Below, piece after piece: positions 13,465-20,498 of a stretch of DNA of 20,498 nucleotides. Position numbers and translations under genes: made by a program. This DNA is from an uncultured Alistipes sp. Lineage in GTDB: Bacteria; Bacteroidota; Bacteroidia; Bacteroidales; Rikenellaceae. The notes below the pieces were generated by a model. The model had not been told where the DNA came from. It saw only the letters and a list, made by a program, of their open reading frames with translations, and did no database searches. The stretch is from NCBI GenBank assembly GCA_900550925.1, contig URTU01000026.1:1-20498 (forward strand). Reading direction: 5' to 3'. The stretch's first letter is position 1. Each line of letters opens with the position of its first letter.

Positions 13465-16257
13465 TTAGAATCGGAAATACAGGTTCATATAATAGGTCGT
13501 TCCGAGCATGTAGAAGTAACGCGAATCGAAACGGTTGTACTTGACCGTCGTTCCGCTTTCATCCTTACTCAGTCGCATCTGCTCGTAACCACCCGTCTTG
13601 ATGTTCTGATTATTGAGAATATTCTTGACCTCAAGGCTGAAACCGAGATTATAGCGGCGGTTCGATATGTACCAGTTCTTGCCGATGCTGGCATTCAGAA
13701 CGAAGGCATGGTCGAAACGCTCCTGCGCGGTCATCTCCTTCACGGCTGCCAGATTCTCCTCCGGAGTATTGCTGTCGAACACGCGGCCTGTCAATGCCAT
13801 GTCGGTACGGTACAGCGGGTTCATCGACAGGTACATCGCATCGTAGTAGTTGCAGTCGACATTCACGAAGATATTGTTGGGCGTACGCATCGACAAGCCC
13901 AGGTTGACGGCCGTCTGCGGAGTACTCTCGACATAATAGTCTTTCCAATAGACCTTCTCGCCCGACAAAACCACTTCGGCACTGTTGTCGGCCGTCTGCG
14001 TGATGAGCGGGTTCGACGTGTAACGGTAATCGCCGTAGCTGACCGCACCGTTGAGGTTCAGGATACTGAACAGCGGAATCGTAAAGCCGAGTTCGACACC
14101 CATATATCGGCTGTCGATATCCGACATCGCAAAGTTGGTATATGTACGCTGCAGGTCGTCGTAGAAACTGATCACGCGAGACTGATCCTCAATCGTGGTA
14201 TAGTATCCCGACAGCCGGAGTTTGAAATCGCCCACATGCAGGTCATAGGTCAGGTCGGCACCGAAGATATGTTCGGTCGAGAGGCCCGGGGTAACGTCAT
14301 TACGCGTACGCGGCGACACGAACGATGACTGGAATGTCGGAGCCTGCTGAATGTAGGCAACCGATGCCGTCAGATTGTGCGCACCCGAGAACTTGTAGGT
14401 CAAAGCACCCTTGGCCGTATAGACAAAGAACTGCTGACGTTCCGACTTGCCCTTCGAGTTGTTCTCGAAACTGCCCTTGCGGTAGAGACCCTCGCGCCAC
14501 AGGTCGGAGTAACCGGCCTCACCGGCAACGAAACCCTCGACACGGCCAACATTGTAGTTCCAGATGGCCCACAGTTTGGCATTGCGGACATAAGCATAGT
14601 AGTCATAACCGTACTTGTCGCCCTCACGGATAACCGGAGCATGGCCGTTGGCCTCGAAGTAATCCAGGTTGTTCTGCATGTAGCGTTCACCTACGAAGTC
14701 GCGTTCGGCATACTTGTCGACGTCAAGCCAGTAATCGCCGCCCAGCAGGTCCTTCATCTTCTTGTAGTACTCCGTACGGTTGTAGCGCAGGTCGGCGCCG
14801 ATATTCAACCGATGGCCGCCGCGCAGATACTGCATCAACTGCAGCTTCAGGTTGACATCGCGCTGATCGGTATGGCGCTCCTCGATTACATAGTTCGAGC
14901 GGCGGAGACCGTTCAGACCGTCGATCTTCGAATCGCTCGTCACACTGCCGTAGTTGTAGTTGTAGATACGGTCCCAGTCGATCTGACGGGTTCCCCAGTT
15001 CGACTGCCATGCCCAGCGTACGATTTCGGCCTTGGCGTAATCGCCCTGTTTCTCGAAGTAACTCGGCAGATAACGGTAGTAATCGGGACGCGGATCGGCT
15101 CCGTCATACCAATCGAGGGCCGAATAGCCGTTGCGGCCGAAGCGGTACGATGCCGTTACCATGAATTTTGTGGAGGCATTCGGCTCGTAATAGTAGTTCA
15201 GCATGGCGATCGGCTCGTGATAGTTCCTGACACGCGCATTGCGCTTGTCGCCAACCTGATAACCCCAGTTCGAGTTGTAATAGTTGCTGCCGACCAGATC
15301 ATATACCTCCTGTGTCGACGCAGCCTGGTTGGCCCGCTGGGTCGGAACACCCAGAATGGTAAATGCCAGATGGTTGCAACGGTTGATACGCTTCTCGAGA
15401 GAGAAGAAGTAACCGTAAGCGTTGTAATACGTGCCGTTCACCCAGTCGTTGCCGCCCTGGCGGGTCGAGAACGAAAAGGCATATGCCCAACCGTTGTCAA
15501 GCAACCCCGATGCATAGGATACCATCACGCGGAAACGATATGCATTGTTTGCATTCACCACGCTGGCACGGAATCCCTGGCGCAGCTGCGAAGCGCGGGC
15601 ATTGATATTCGTCACGCCGCCGACACCGCCGACACCATAGTCCGAAACACCCAATGCCGGTGACACCTCCTGGTTACGCGTAGCCTCGTTCAGACCGGAC
15701 CACAGCGAATAGGGCCCGTAACCGGTCAATGCATCATTGAAATACACACCATTGAGGTACGTTCCGGTCATTCCCGACTCGTAACCGCGCGGATTGAAAC
15801 GCATTTCGCTGAACTTGTATCCGGCGATATTGTTGAAAATGTCTTTCGAGGCTGCCAGCGTCGAGGGCATCGACTGTGCATCGTCGACCACCTCCTCGTC
15901 GAACTCCATAAACTGATCGTCGACGCCAAAGCCCCTTGCATAGGTATCCTGACTCATCGTAACCATATGCAGGTCACGCATGTTCTGCGACACCTTGATC
16001 TTCATCGTCACCGGAGCATAATCCTGATTCTCAAACGTCAATTCGTACTCTCCGGCCTCAAGATCCGGAATAGTAAACGAACCGTCGCTCTGCGAATAGA
16101 CCGTCAGCCCTGCCGGCTGTACCGTAATCTTCACCCCGTCGAGCGCCTCTCGCCCCATGCGGGTAACCGTTCGGCCCTTGATTCCTCCATCCTGAGCCGA
16201 TACCGAAACGGACAGCGGGAGCAAGAGCAGCAGAAGTAGTAGAGTTTTTATCTTCAT
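13465..16257 (-). CDS. TonB-dependent outer-membrane receptor with carboxypeptidase-regulatory-like domain
   Basis: 930 residues. Signal peptide at 1-21 (LLLLLLLLPLSVSVSAQ). A carboxypeptidase-regulatory-like beta-sandwich covers about 24-100 (GIKGRTVTRMGREALDGVKI; FTIPDLEAGEYELTFEN). A plug domain covers about 120-230 (FNPRGYESGMTGTYLNGVYF; GVSDYGVGGVGGVTNINARA). A long beta-barrel rich in Tyr and Asn ends in the aromatic YYMNLYFRF, the C-terminal signal for barrel insertion. It imports a bound ligand across the outer membrane with TonB energy. No SusD-like gene follows and it has no SusC-length N-terminal extension. It lies 13 bp after the EEP nuclease gene and 20 bp before the DUF5689 gene, so it is co-transcribed with two nucleases. 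This suggests nucleic-acid fragments, nucleotides or phosphate compounds as ligand; that is inferred from context only. Confidence 0.9.
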   Translation of the reverse strand: MKIKTLLLLLLLLPLSVSVSAQDGGIKGRTVTRMGREALDGVKITVQPAGLTVYSQSDGSFTIPDLEAGEYELTFENQDYAPVTMKIKVSQNMRDLHMVTMSQDTYARGFGVDDQFMEFDEEVVDDAQSMPSTLAASKDIFNNIAGYKFSEMRFNPRGYESGMTGTYLNGVYFNDALTGYGPYSLWSGLNEATRNQEVSPALGVSDYGVGGVGGVTNINARASQLRQGFRASVVNANNAYRFRVMVSYASGLLDNGWAYAFSFSTRQGGNDWVNGTYYNAYGYFFSLEKRINRCNHLAFTILGVPTQRANQAASTQEVYDLVGSNYYNSNWGYQVGDKRNARVRNYHEPIAMLNYYYEPNASTKFMVTASYRFGRNGYSALDWYDGADPRPDYYRYLPSYFEKQGDYAKAEIVRWAWQSNWGTRQIDWDRIYNYNYGSVTSDSKIDGLNGLRRSNYVIEERHTDQRDVNLKLQLMQYLRGGHRLNIGADLRYNRTEYYKKMKDLLGGDYWLDVDKYAERDFVGERYMQNNLDYFEANGHAPVIREGDKYGYDYYAYVRNAKLWAIWNYNVGRVEGFVAGEAGYSDLWREGLYRKGSFENNSKGKSERQQFFVYTAKGALTYKFSGAHNLTASVAYIQQAPTFQSSFVSPRTRNDVTPGLSTEHIFGADLTYDLHVGDFKLRLSGYYTTIEDQSRVISFYDDLQRTYTNFAMSDIDSRYMGVELGFTIPLFSILNLNGAVSYGDYRYTSNPLITQTADNSAEVVLSGEKVYWKDYYVESTPQTAVNLGLSMRTPNNIFVNVDCNYYDAMYLSMNPLYRTDMALTGRVFDSNTPEENLAAVKEMTAQERFDHAFVLNASIGKNWYISNRRYNLGFSLEVKNILNNQNIKTGGYEQMRLSKDESGTTVKYNRFDSRYFYMLGTTYYMNLYFRF

Positions 16258-16270
16258 ACCTTATTAAAGT

Positions 16271-17317
16271 TTATTTTCCTATAAAAATATATACCGGCAG
16301 GTGGTCGCTGTACCCTCCCTGGAATGCATTGCCGACGAACGACCGCAACGGATAACCCTTGTACTGGCCCGATTGCTGAATCATAAAGTTGGCCTTGAAG
16401 ATATTGCCGTAATACTTCGAACCATCGGCCCGCAGCAGCTTCAACTTCCCGGCCGAACCGGTAGCCAGATTCTCGCTGACGATGATGTTGTCGAAGATGT
16501 TCCACGCATCGTTGTAGGCCAACGTCCCGTAACCGGCCTTGAGCATCGCTATGTAGGGATTGAACAGGTCGCCCGGCTGCAGGTCCTTGATCCTGGCCTT
16601 GCATCCGAGCACCTCGGTGATGCTGCGGTCGGTCGGGTCGTCGTTCAGGTCGCCCATCATGACGATCTTGCAATCGGGATTGGCCGTGTGGACCGAATCG
16701 GCTACATGGCGCATCACCCGGGCCGCAGCCATACGCTTGGGTTCCGACGCCGCTGCCCCACCACTCCGCGAAGGCCAGTGGGCAACCATGAAGCAGAACT
16801 CTTCACCCTCGATCTTTCCCCACATCACTACGATGTCACGGGTTCTGAAATCGGGATTATCCTCCATCCGGACCGGATAGGTGCAACTGCCCTCATATTC
16901 GAAACGGTCGGGGCGGTAGATGAATGCAACATCGATTCCGCGAAGGTCCGGCGAATCGTAATGGCAAATCTGGTAATTGGCCATGGCCAGCTTGCCCTGC
17001 ACGACAAGATCCTCCAGGACATTTCGGTTCTCGATCTCCGAGATACCGATTACCGTCGGATAGTCGCGCACCTTCGAACAGATCCCCCACAATACGCGTT
17101 CGATGTTCTGGAGCTTCTTTGTATATTTTGTCGTATTCCACGCCTTGGGGCCGTTGGGAAGGAACTCTTCGTCGTTGATATCCGGATCGTTGATCGTATC
17201 GAAGAAGTTCTCCATGTTGTAGAACACAACCGTGTGGCGTTTCTGCGCCGAAGCGACCGCCACGCTCAAAATCATAACGAATATGAAACTGATCGTTATG
17301 TATCGTTGTCTATTCAT
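16271..17317 (-). CDS. Secreted endonuclease/exonuclease/phosphatase (EEP) family protein
   Basis: 348 residues with a signal peptide at about 1-24 (ISFIFVMILSVAVASAQ). The EEP fold is complete: FYNMENFFD (32-40, N34 and E36), metal-binding Glu in GISEIENRNV (E94), GIDVAFIYRPDRF (127-139), the HWPSRSGG loop (catalytic His 180), MGDLNDDP (D223, N225) and the terminal SDHLPVY (D338, H339). All residues needed for metal-dependent phosphodiester cleavage are present. Family members cut DNA, RNA or other phosphoesters; this one acts in the periplasm or outside, because it has no lipobox. Spacing is 21 bp to the upstream nuclease and 13 bp to the TonB-dependent receptor. Expected job: trimming fragments from the DRGH nuclease, or releasing phosphate. 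The exact substrate cannot be told. Confidence 0.88.
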   Translation of the reverse strand: MNRQRYITISFIFVMILSVAVASAQKRHTVVFYNMENFFDTINDPDINDEEFLPNGPKAWNTTKYTKKLQNIERVLWGICSKVRDYPTVIGISEIENRNVLEDLVVQGKLAMANYQICHYDSPDLRGIDVAFIYRPDRFEYEGSCTYPVRMEDNPDFRTRDIVVMWGKIEGEEFCFMVAHWPSRSGGAAASEPKRMAAARVMRHVADSVHTANPDCKIVMMGDLNDDPTDRSITEVLGCKARIKDLQPGDLFNPYIAMLKAGYGTLAYNDAWNIFDNIIVSENLATGSAGKLKLLRADGSKYYGNIFKANFMIQQSGQYKGYPLRSFVGNAFQGGYSDHLPVYIFIGK

Positions 17318-17338
17318 GATCTTTCAAAATATCGTTTC

Positions 17339-18826
17339 TCACAATCCCCAACGTCCCGTATCGACGGTACTCTTGACCTCGTCCGAAATCTGCGGGAAGA
17401 ACGTGAATCCTGTCAAATCTTCTATCTCCTTGACGCTCATTACATCCGATGCCTGAGGCTGGCTGTGCGAATAGGAACGGTTTTCATACCAGAACCCGAT
17501 CGTCGTAGCGTTGCTGCTGTCGACGGCCTTGCCGCTGTTGCCAGACTTGGTGCGAAGCAGAATCTTGAAATAGGCTTTCGGAACAACCACCTTGCCTCCG
17601 TTGCTGTTGTCGGCCCACTGTACCGTTGGATCCTCTGCGGTCGTAACCACACACCCCGTAACAACATACAGAGTATCGCTGCACATGTAGTCGTTACGGA
17701 TCTTGTTCTCGAGATTGCCCCATACCGACTGGTTCAATCCCCGACCCACCTGGGCCGTCATGTTGGTGTAGTAGAACGTCTGGGCATTCAGTTCGAGCGA
17801 AGCCACACGGTCAGCCGACGGTATCTGGTGCCCGCGGTCGTAACCGTTGTTCATTCCCTTGGCCATATTGACCTGGTAGGCAACCGGAATCAACGGGTCG
17901 TAGGACCAGGCATCGGTACGGTCAACCGTCTTCTTCGTATAGCAGCTGTGCAGAGGGTAGGCAACCCAACGGGCAACCTTGTACTCCTTATCGTAACACA
18001 TCGTATAGTTGCGCACCGACTTGTTGTTCAGCGATGCCGAATGTGTGACATACAGGAATCCGTCATCGGCGGATATCGACGGCAGTTCGGCCCAGCTCTT
18101 GTCCTCGTACGAAGGGGTATCAGCAGGCGTATCCGCACCCTGAGCCGACTGTGTCAGCGACAGTTTGAACGGAGTCTGCCCCGTGAACGCCACCGTAATA
18201 TAACCAGTCCGTGATTGAGCGGTACCGTTCGAGGCGTAATAGAGCGATACCGAAGCATTGCCCTTGCCGCTCGTCGAGGTGGCATAATCCTCGTAGTCGA
18301 ACCACATCCACTCATCTTCGACCGAGAGCGTCCATCCGACCGTCGAGACAATTTCGATCGTAACCACCTTTTCGGCATCGTTCCATCCGACGTTGTTTTT
18401 GCTCAGCGTCGCCGTCGACGCCCCGGGGGCTGCATAAGCCGCCTGTACGATTGACAGCGTCGCGACGTTCGATCCCGCAAAACTTACCGTTACGGTTGCC
18501 GTACGCGACTGGTTGGTATTGTTCGCCTCGTAATAGATCGCATGACTCGCATCGCCTTTGCCGGAGATGCTGGTCTGACCCGACGAGAAACTGCACCACG
18601 TTCCGCCATCGATCCTTGCCGTCCACTCCAGGCCTCCGGGCGCCGTGATCTGCAGGAACTGGCTGGTCGCATCCCACGAAACCGAACTGCCGACACTTAA
18701 TTTGGCCGAACCGGTCGGGGTCGCATCGACTTTGTCGCCGCCACCGCAGCACGTCGCCACGATTGCCGACAGTATGGCCAGCATGATCGTAAGCCGTGCG
18801 GTTGCTTTTTTATGATATTTCGCCAT
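17339..18826 (-). CDS. BACON-domain lipoprotein with DNA/RNA non-specific endonuclease (DRGH, beta-beta-alpha-Me) domain
   Basis: 495 residues. The N-terminus is a lipoprotein-type signal (IMLAILSAIVATCCGGG, Cys at 26 or 27), then two BACON-like beta-sandwiches at about 42-130 and 138-228. Each has the W-x-x-x-x-D...SGKG pattern and SRTATVTVSFAG / SRTGYITVAFTG. The nuclease domain follows at about 255-495: ARWVAYPLHSCY, then GYDRGHQIPSADR (330-333 DRGH, general base H333), NMTAQ (N355) and LNQSVWGNLE (365-373) for Mg2+ binding, as in NucA and Serratia nuclease. NMTAQ stands where many relatives have a proline (NMSPQ), a mild change. It probably sits on the cell surface and cuts DNA and RNA to short pieces. 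BACON domains usually bind polymers or act as spacers. It is the second visible gene of the operon. Confidence 0.9.
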   Translation of the reverse strand: MAKYHKKATARLTIMLAILSAIVATCCGGGDKVDATPTGSAKLSVGSSVSWDATSQFLQITAPGGLEWTARIDGGTWCSFSSGQTSISGKGDASHAIYYEANNTNQSRTATVTVSFAGSNVATLSIVQAAYAAPGASTATLSKNNVGWNDAEKVVTIEIVSTVGWTLSVEDEWMWFDYEDYATSTSGKGNASVSLYYASNGTAQSRTGYITVAFTGQTPFKLSLTQSAQGADTPADTPSYEDKSWAELPSISADDGFLYVTHSASLNNKSVRNYTMCYDKEYKVARWVAYPLHSCYTKKTVDRTDAWSYDPLIPVAYQVNMAKGMNNGYDRGHQIPSADRVASLELNAQTFYYTNMTAQVGRGLNQSVWGNLENKIRNDYMCSDTLYVVTGCVVTTAEDPTVQWADNSNGGKVVVPKAYFKILLRTKSGNSGKAVDSSNATTIGFWYENRSYSHSQPQASDVMSVKEIEDLTGFTFFPQISDEVKSTVDTGRWGL

Positions 18827-18850
18827 CGGAAAAATATTTCTTCAGTAACA

Positions 18851-18897
18851 ACTTTCCAAAGGCTCCGAACGATCACTCGCCGGCGCCTTTGGAAAGT
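18851..18897 (-). promoter_or_regulatory. Intra-operon hairpin between surface protein and nuclease genes
   Basis: Perfect 13-bp inverted repeat (ACTTTCCAAAGGC at 18851-18863, complement at 18885-18897) with a 21-base loop, inside the only long gap (80 bp) of the operon. After the stem the minus strand reads TTGTTACTG, which is not a good T-tract. It is more likely an RNA-stabilising or attenuating structure that sets different levels for the gene before it and the genes after it than a full terminator. Confidence 0.55.
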
Positions 18898-18906
18898 ACA
18901 TGTAGT

Positions 18907-20498
18907 TTATTCTGCGCCGTAAACCTCTACATCGTCGATGTACACGCGGGAGGTTGACTTGGGAGCCGTTTCAGGCAACTTCACCTGGAACTTAAACCGA
19001 ACATTCTCAACCGGTGTTTCACCAATGATGTATTCATAGGTTTCGGCCGAAGTTTTCAACGTATAGTCCTTGGGATTCAGCCAGGTCTCGCCGTTGTCAA
19101 CCGAATAGGATACGGTAACAATCAGCCCGCCGGTATTCTTTGCCGAGAACTTGATCTTCGAAGCCTTGCCGATATTGAAGTTGGTAAACGCATAACCCAG
19201 TGTCGTCGGCTTAGACGTGTACCAGCGCATCTGCATCGACTGCGAACCGGTAATAGCTTCCGTCGTAGAAGACGTACCGAAAACAACGCCCCACTGTGAA
19301 CCTTCGGCGCCCTGATATACCGGATCAGCATTCTGATAGTTGGTGCCCGACTTGAAGCCTTCCGAAGCCTCGAAGCCGGTCGTATATGCCACTACGGCAC
19401 CCGAAGCCAGCTGCGTGCAGGCAACGTCAGCCGAAGCTACCGCCTCGCCGCCTTCCGATTCGGCAAGGTAAACCGTTACCGTTGCGCTCTTGGCCGCTCC
19501 GGTATTGGCTGCGGCAGTAACGCTCAGTGTCGTTCCGGATACCGATGCCGTGAAGTGCGGATCGGACGTCTTGGCAAAGATGCCGTACGAACCCTGGTTC
19601 GAGGTGGTCACTGCGGTAGTCAGCGTCTCGCCGGCTGCCACAAACGACATCTCCTCGTCGGCAACCTCAATCGAAGGAGCTCCTGCACCGTTCACCGTAA
19701 CATCAACAGCAATGATATTGTAGAAACGTCCGCCGCTGACTGACAACGCATAGCCCACAACCGTAATGTTCATACCATCCTGGATCTTGGCCTTGATCTC
19801 GTCGGTCGGAGAGTAGAAGCTTCCCTGATTGCTCGTACCGTCAATGATCAGATTGTAGTAGTTTCCGCTGACCGAAGCATCACCCGTCACTGAAACATAT
19901 GTTGCCAGACGGTTGCTCTGGTCGGCAATGAAGGCATCGACTGCCGCCGCATCAACAACCGTCGGGGTCGGATACTGGTAGGTGATCTTGCCGCCCTCGG
20001 TAATCGTTGCTGACTGCCCGTTGATCTGAAGACCCTTGTTGTAGACGCTGATCTTACCCTCGACGGTCAGCTGCTGGCCGATTTCGTAATTCTTCTTGCC
20101 GTAGAAGAAGATCGAGCCGCTGTTGTCGGTCAACACAAAGCCATTCGACGTGAGCGCCGTAACAACGCCTTCCATTGTATATGTATTGCCGTTTTCCACG
20201 TCGGCGATCGGAGTGGAGGTCGGAGTATCGCCGCCACCTTCGGTCTTGACATCAACCGCAATCACGTTATAATATTTGCCGCCGCTAACCGACGTTGCAT
20301 AACCTTCGATCGTGACTGTTTCGCCATTCTTGATCTTGGCCTTGATCTCGTCGGTCGGATAGTAGATACTTCCCTGATTGCTCGTGCCGTCCACGATCAC
20401 ATTGTAGAATGTTCCGCTGACAGACATCGTTCCCTTCAGAGATACGTATGTCGCCAGACGGTCCGTCTGATCGGCAACATAGGCGTCAATGGCCGCCG
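18907..20498 (-). CDS. Large surface protein with repeated OB-like modules, BACON-like domain and C-terminal jelly-roll (5' end outside window)
   Basis: Open to the right edge, so the start and signal peptide are not seen; at least 529 residues. Module A (83 residues, AAxDAxxADQxxRLATYVS...YNxIAVDV) occurs twice (20496-20248 and 19947-19699), separated by a different OB-like module B (about 20220-19960: YTMEGVVTALTSNGFVLTD, GSIFFYGKKNYEIGQQLTVE). A BACON-like domain follows (about 19680-19400, ending VACTQLASG). The C-terminal ~160 residues begin TTGFEASEGFKSGTNYQ and end SRVYIDDVEVYGAE, the pattern of jelly-roll (choice-of-anchor / DUF5017-like) domains. The A and B modules resemble DUF5689 and nuclease-associated OB folds, so nucleic-acid or carbohydrate binding is plausible. 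No catalytic motif is seen. Lying 80 bp upstream of the DRGH nuclease gene, it is probably the capture protein of the system. Confident as a real gene, uncertain in function. Confidence 0.8.
   Translation of the reverse strand, partial: AAIDAYVADQTDRLATYVSLKGTMSVSGTFYNVIVDGTSNQGSIYYPTDEIKAKIKNGETVTIEGYATSVSGGKYYNVIAVDVKTEGGGDTPTSTPIADVENGNTYTMEGVVTALTSNGFVLTDNSGSIFFYGKKNYEIGQQLTVEGKISVYNKGLQINGQSATITEGGKITYQYPTPTVVDAAAVDAFIADQSNRLATYVSVTGDASVSGNYYNLIIDGTSNQGSFYSPTDEIKAKIQDGMNITVVGYALSVSGGRFYNIIAVDVTVNGAGAPSIEVADEEMSFVAAGETLTTAVTTSNQGSYGIFAKTSDPHFTASVSGTTLSVTAAANTGAAKSATVTVYLAESEGGEAVASADVACTQLASGAVVAYTTGFEASEGFKSGTNYQNADPVYQGAEGSQWGVVFGTSSTTEAITGSQSMQMRWYTSKPTTLGYAFTNFNIGKASKIKFSAKNTGGLIVTVSYSVDNGETWLNPKDYTLKTSAETYEYIIGETPVENVRFKFQVKLPETAPKSTSRVYIDDVEVYGAE
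19699..19947 (-). repeat. Module A, copy 2 (249 bp, 83 codons)
   Basis: Second in-frame unit of exactly the same length as copy 1. Substitutions are mostly conservative (I/V, Y/F, T/S, K/R), which suggests selection on a folded domain after an older duplication. More copies may lie upstream, outside the window. Confidence 0.8.
20248..20496 (-). repeat. Module A, copy 1 (249 bp, 83 codons)
   Basis: In-frame repeat unit of the surface protein, cut by the window edge or starting just there. It aligns without gaps to copy 2; by my count 57 of 83 residues are identical. Shared blocks include RLATYVS, DGTSNQGS, PTDEIKAKI, SVSGG and IAVDV. Confidence 0.8.

Noticed and set aside
14377..15663. 428-residue open frame on the plus strand inside the TonB-dependent receptor
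   Set aside because: It is the mirror of barrel coding sequence and no motif supports it. The receptor frame on the minus strand is continuous with signal peptide, plug and terminal Phe.
16301..18214. 637-residue open frame on the plus strand across two nuclease genes
   Set aside because: It spans parts of two well-supported minus-strand genes and their intergenic gap, has no recognisable domain, and starts and ends without regulatory signals.
12584..20498. Reading this operon as a SusC/SusD polysaccharide utilization locus
   Set aside because: There is no SusD homolog, no glycoside hydrolase, lyase or sulfatase, and both enzymes are nuclease/phosphatase types.

Overview
Most of this window (from about 4,020 to the right end) looks like a gut-type member of the Bacteroidales. 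An Alistipes-like organism is my best guess, from protein style and composition only. Support: Bacteroidetes promoters of the TAnnTTTG class before several genes, little Shine-Dalgarno sequence, BACON and DUF5689 type surface proteins, a TonB-dependent receptor with an N-terminal carboxypeptidase-regulatory-like domain, and the order recF (divergent) / membrane TPR protein / ribH. The left ~4 kb is different. It is more A/T-rich, its first gene has a strong Shine-Dalgarno sequence, and it carries a DUF512 protein next to der, an order I associate with Clostridia. The two parts meet inside one open frame at about 4,010-4,022. A second break lies near 75-92. The ~81-4,015 block is therefore best read as clostridial DNA joined to Bacteroidales DNA, most likely by assembly error.

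Layout. 1-80: short piece of unknown origin. 81-4,015 (minus strand): class I aminotransferase missing its C-terminus, GTPase Der, and a DUF512 radical-SAM protein missing its N-terminus. 4,016-4,816: the N-terminal part of RecF, fused in frame to the DUF512 protein. 4,965-6,391 (plus): membrane TPR protein and lumazine synthase (ribH), then a strong hairpin. 9,703-6,719 (minus): an overlapping three-gene envelope operon (ArnT-like GT39 transferase, DPM1-like GT2, duplicated LAB_N membrane protein). 11,208-9,877 (minus) and 11,607-12,401 (plus): a GlpT-type organophosphate antiporter divergent from a DeoR/GlpR-type repressor. 12,514-12,556: a bidirectional terminator.

20,498-12,584 (minus): a tightly packed five-gene operon whose 5' end lies outside the window. 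It encodes a surface protein with repeated OB-like modules, a BACON-domain lipoprotein with a DRGH (beta-beta-alpha-Me) DNA/RNA nuclease, a secreted endonuclease/exonuclease/phosphatase, a 930-residue TonB-dependent receptor and a DUF5689 lipoprotein. Together they look like a machine that captures, cuts and imports extracellular nucleic acid or its products. It is organised like a polysaccharide utilization locus but has no SusD and no glycoside hydrolase. This is the most interesting biological candidate here; the substrate is inferred, not shown.
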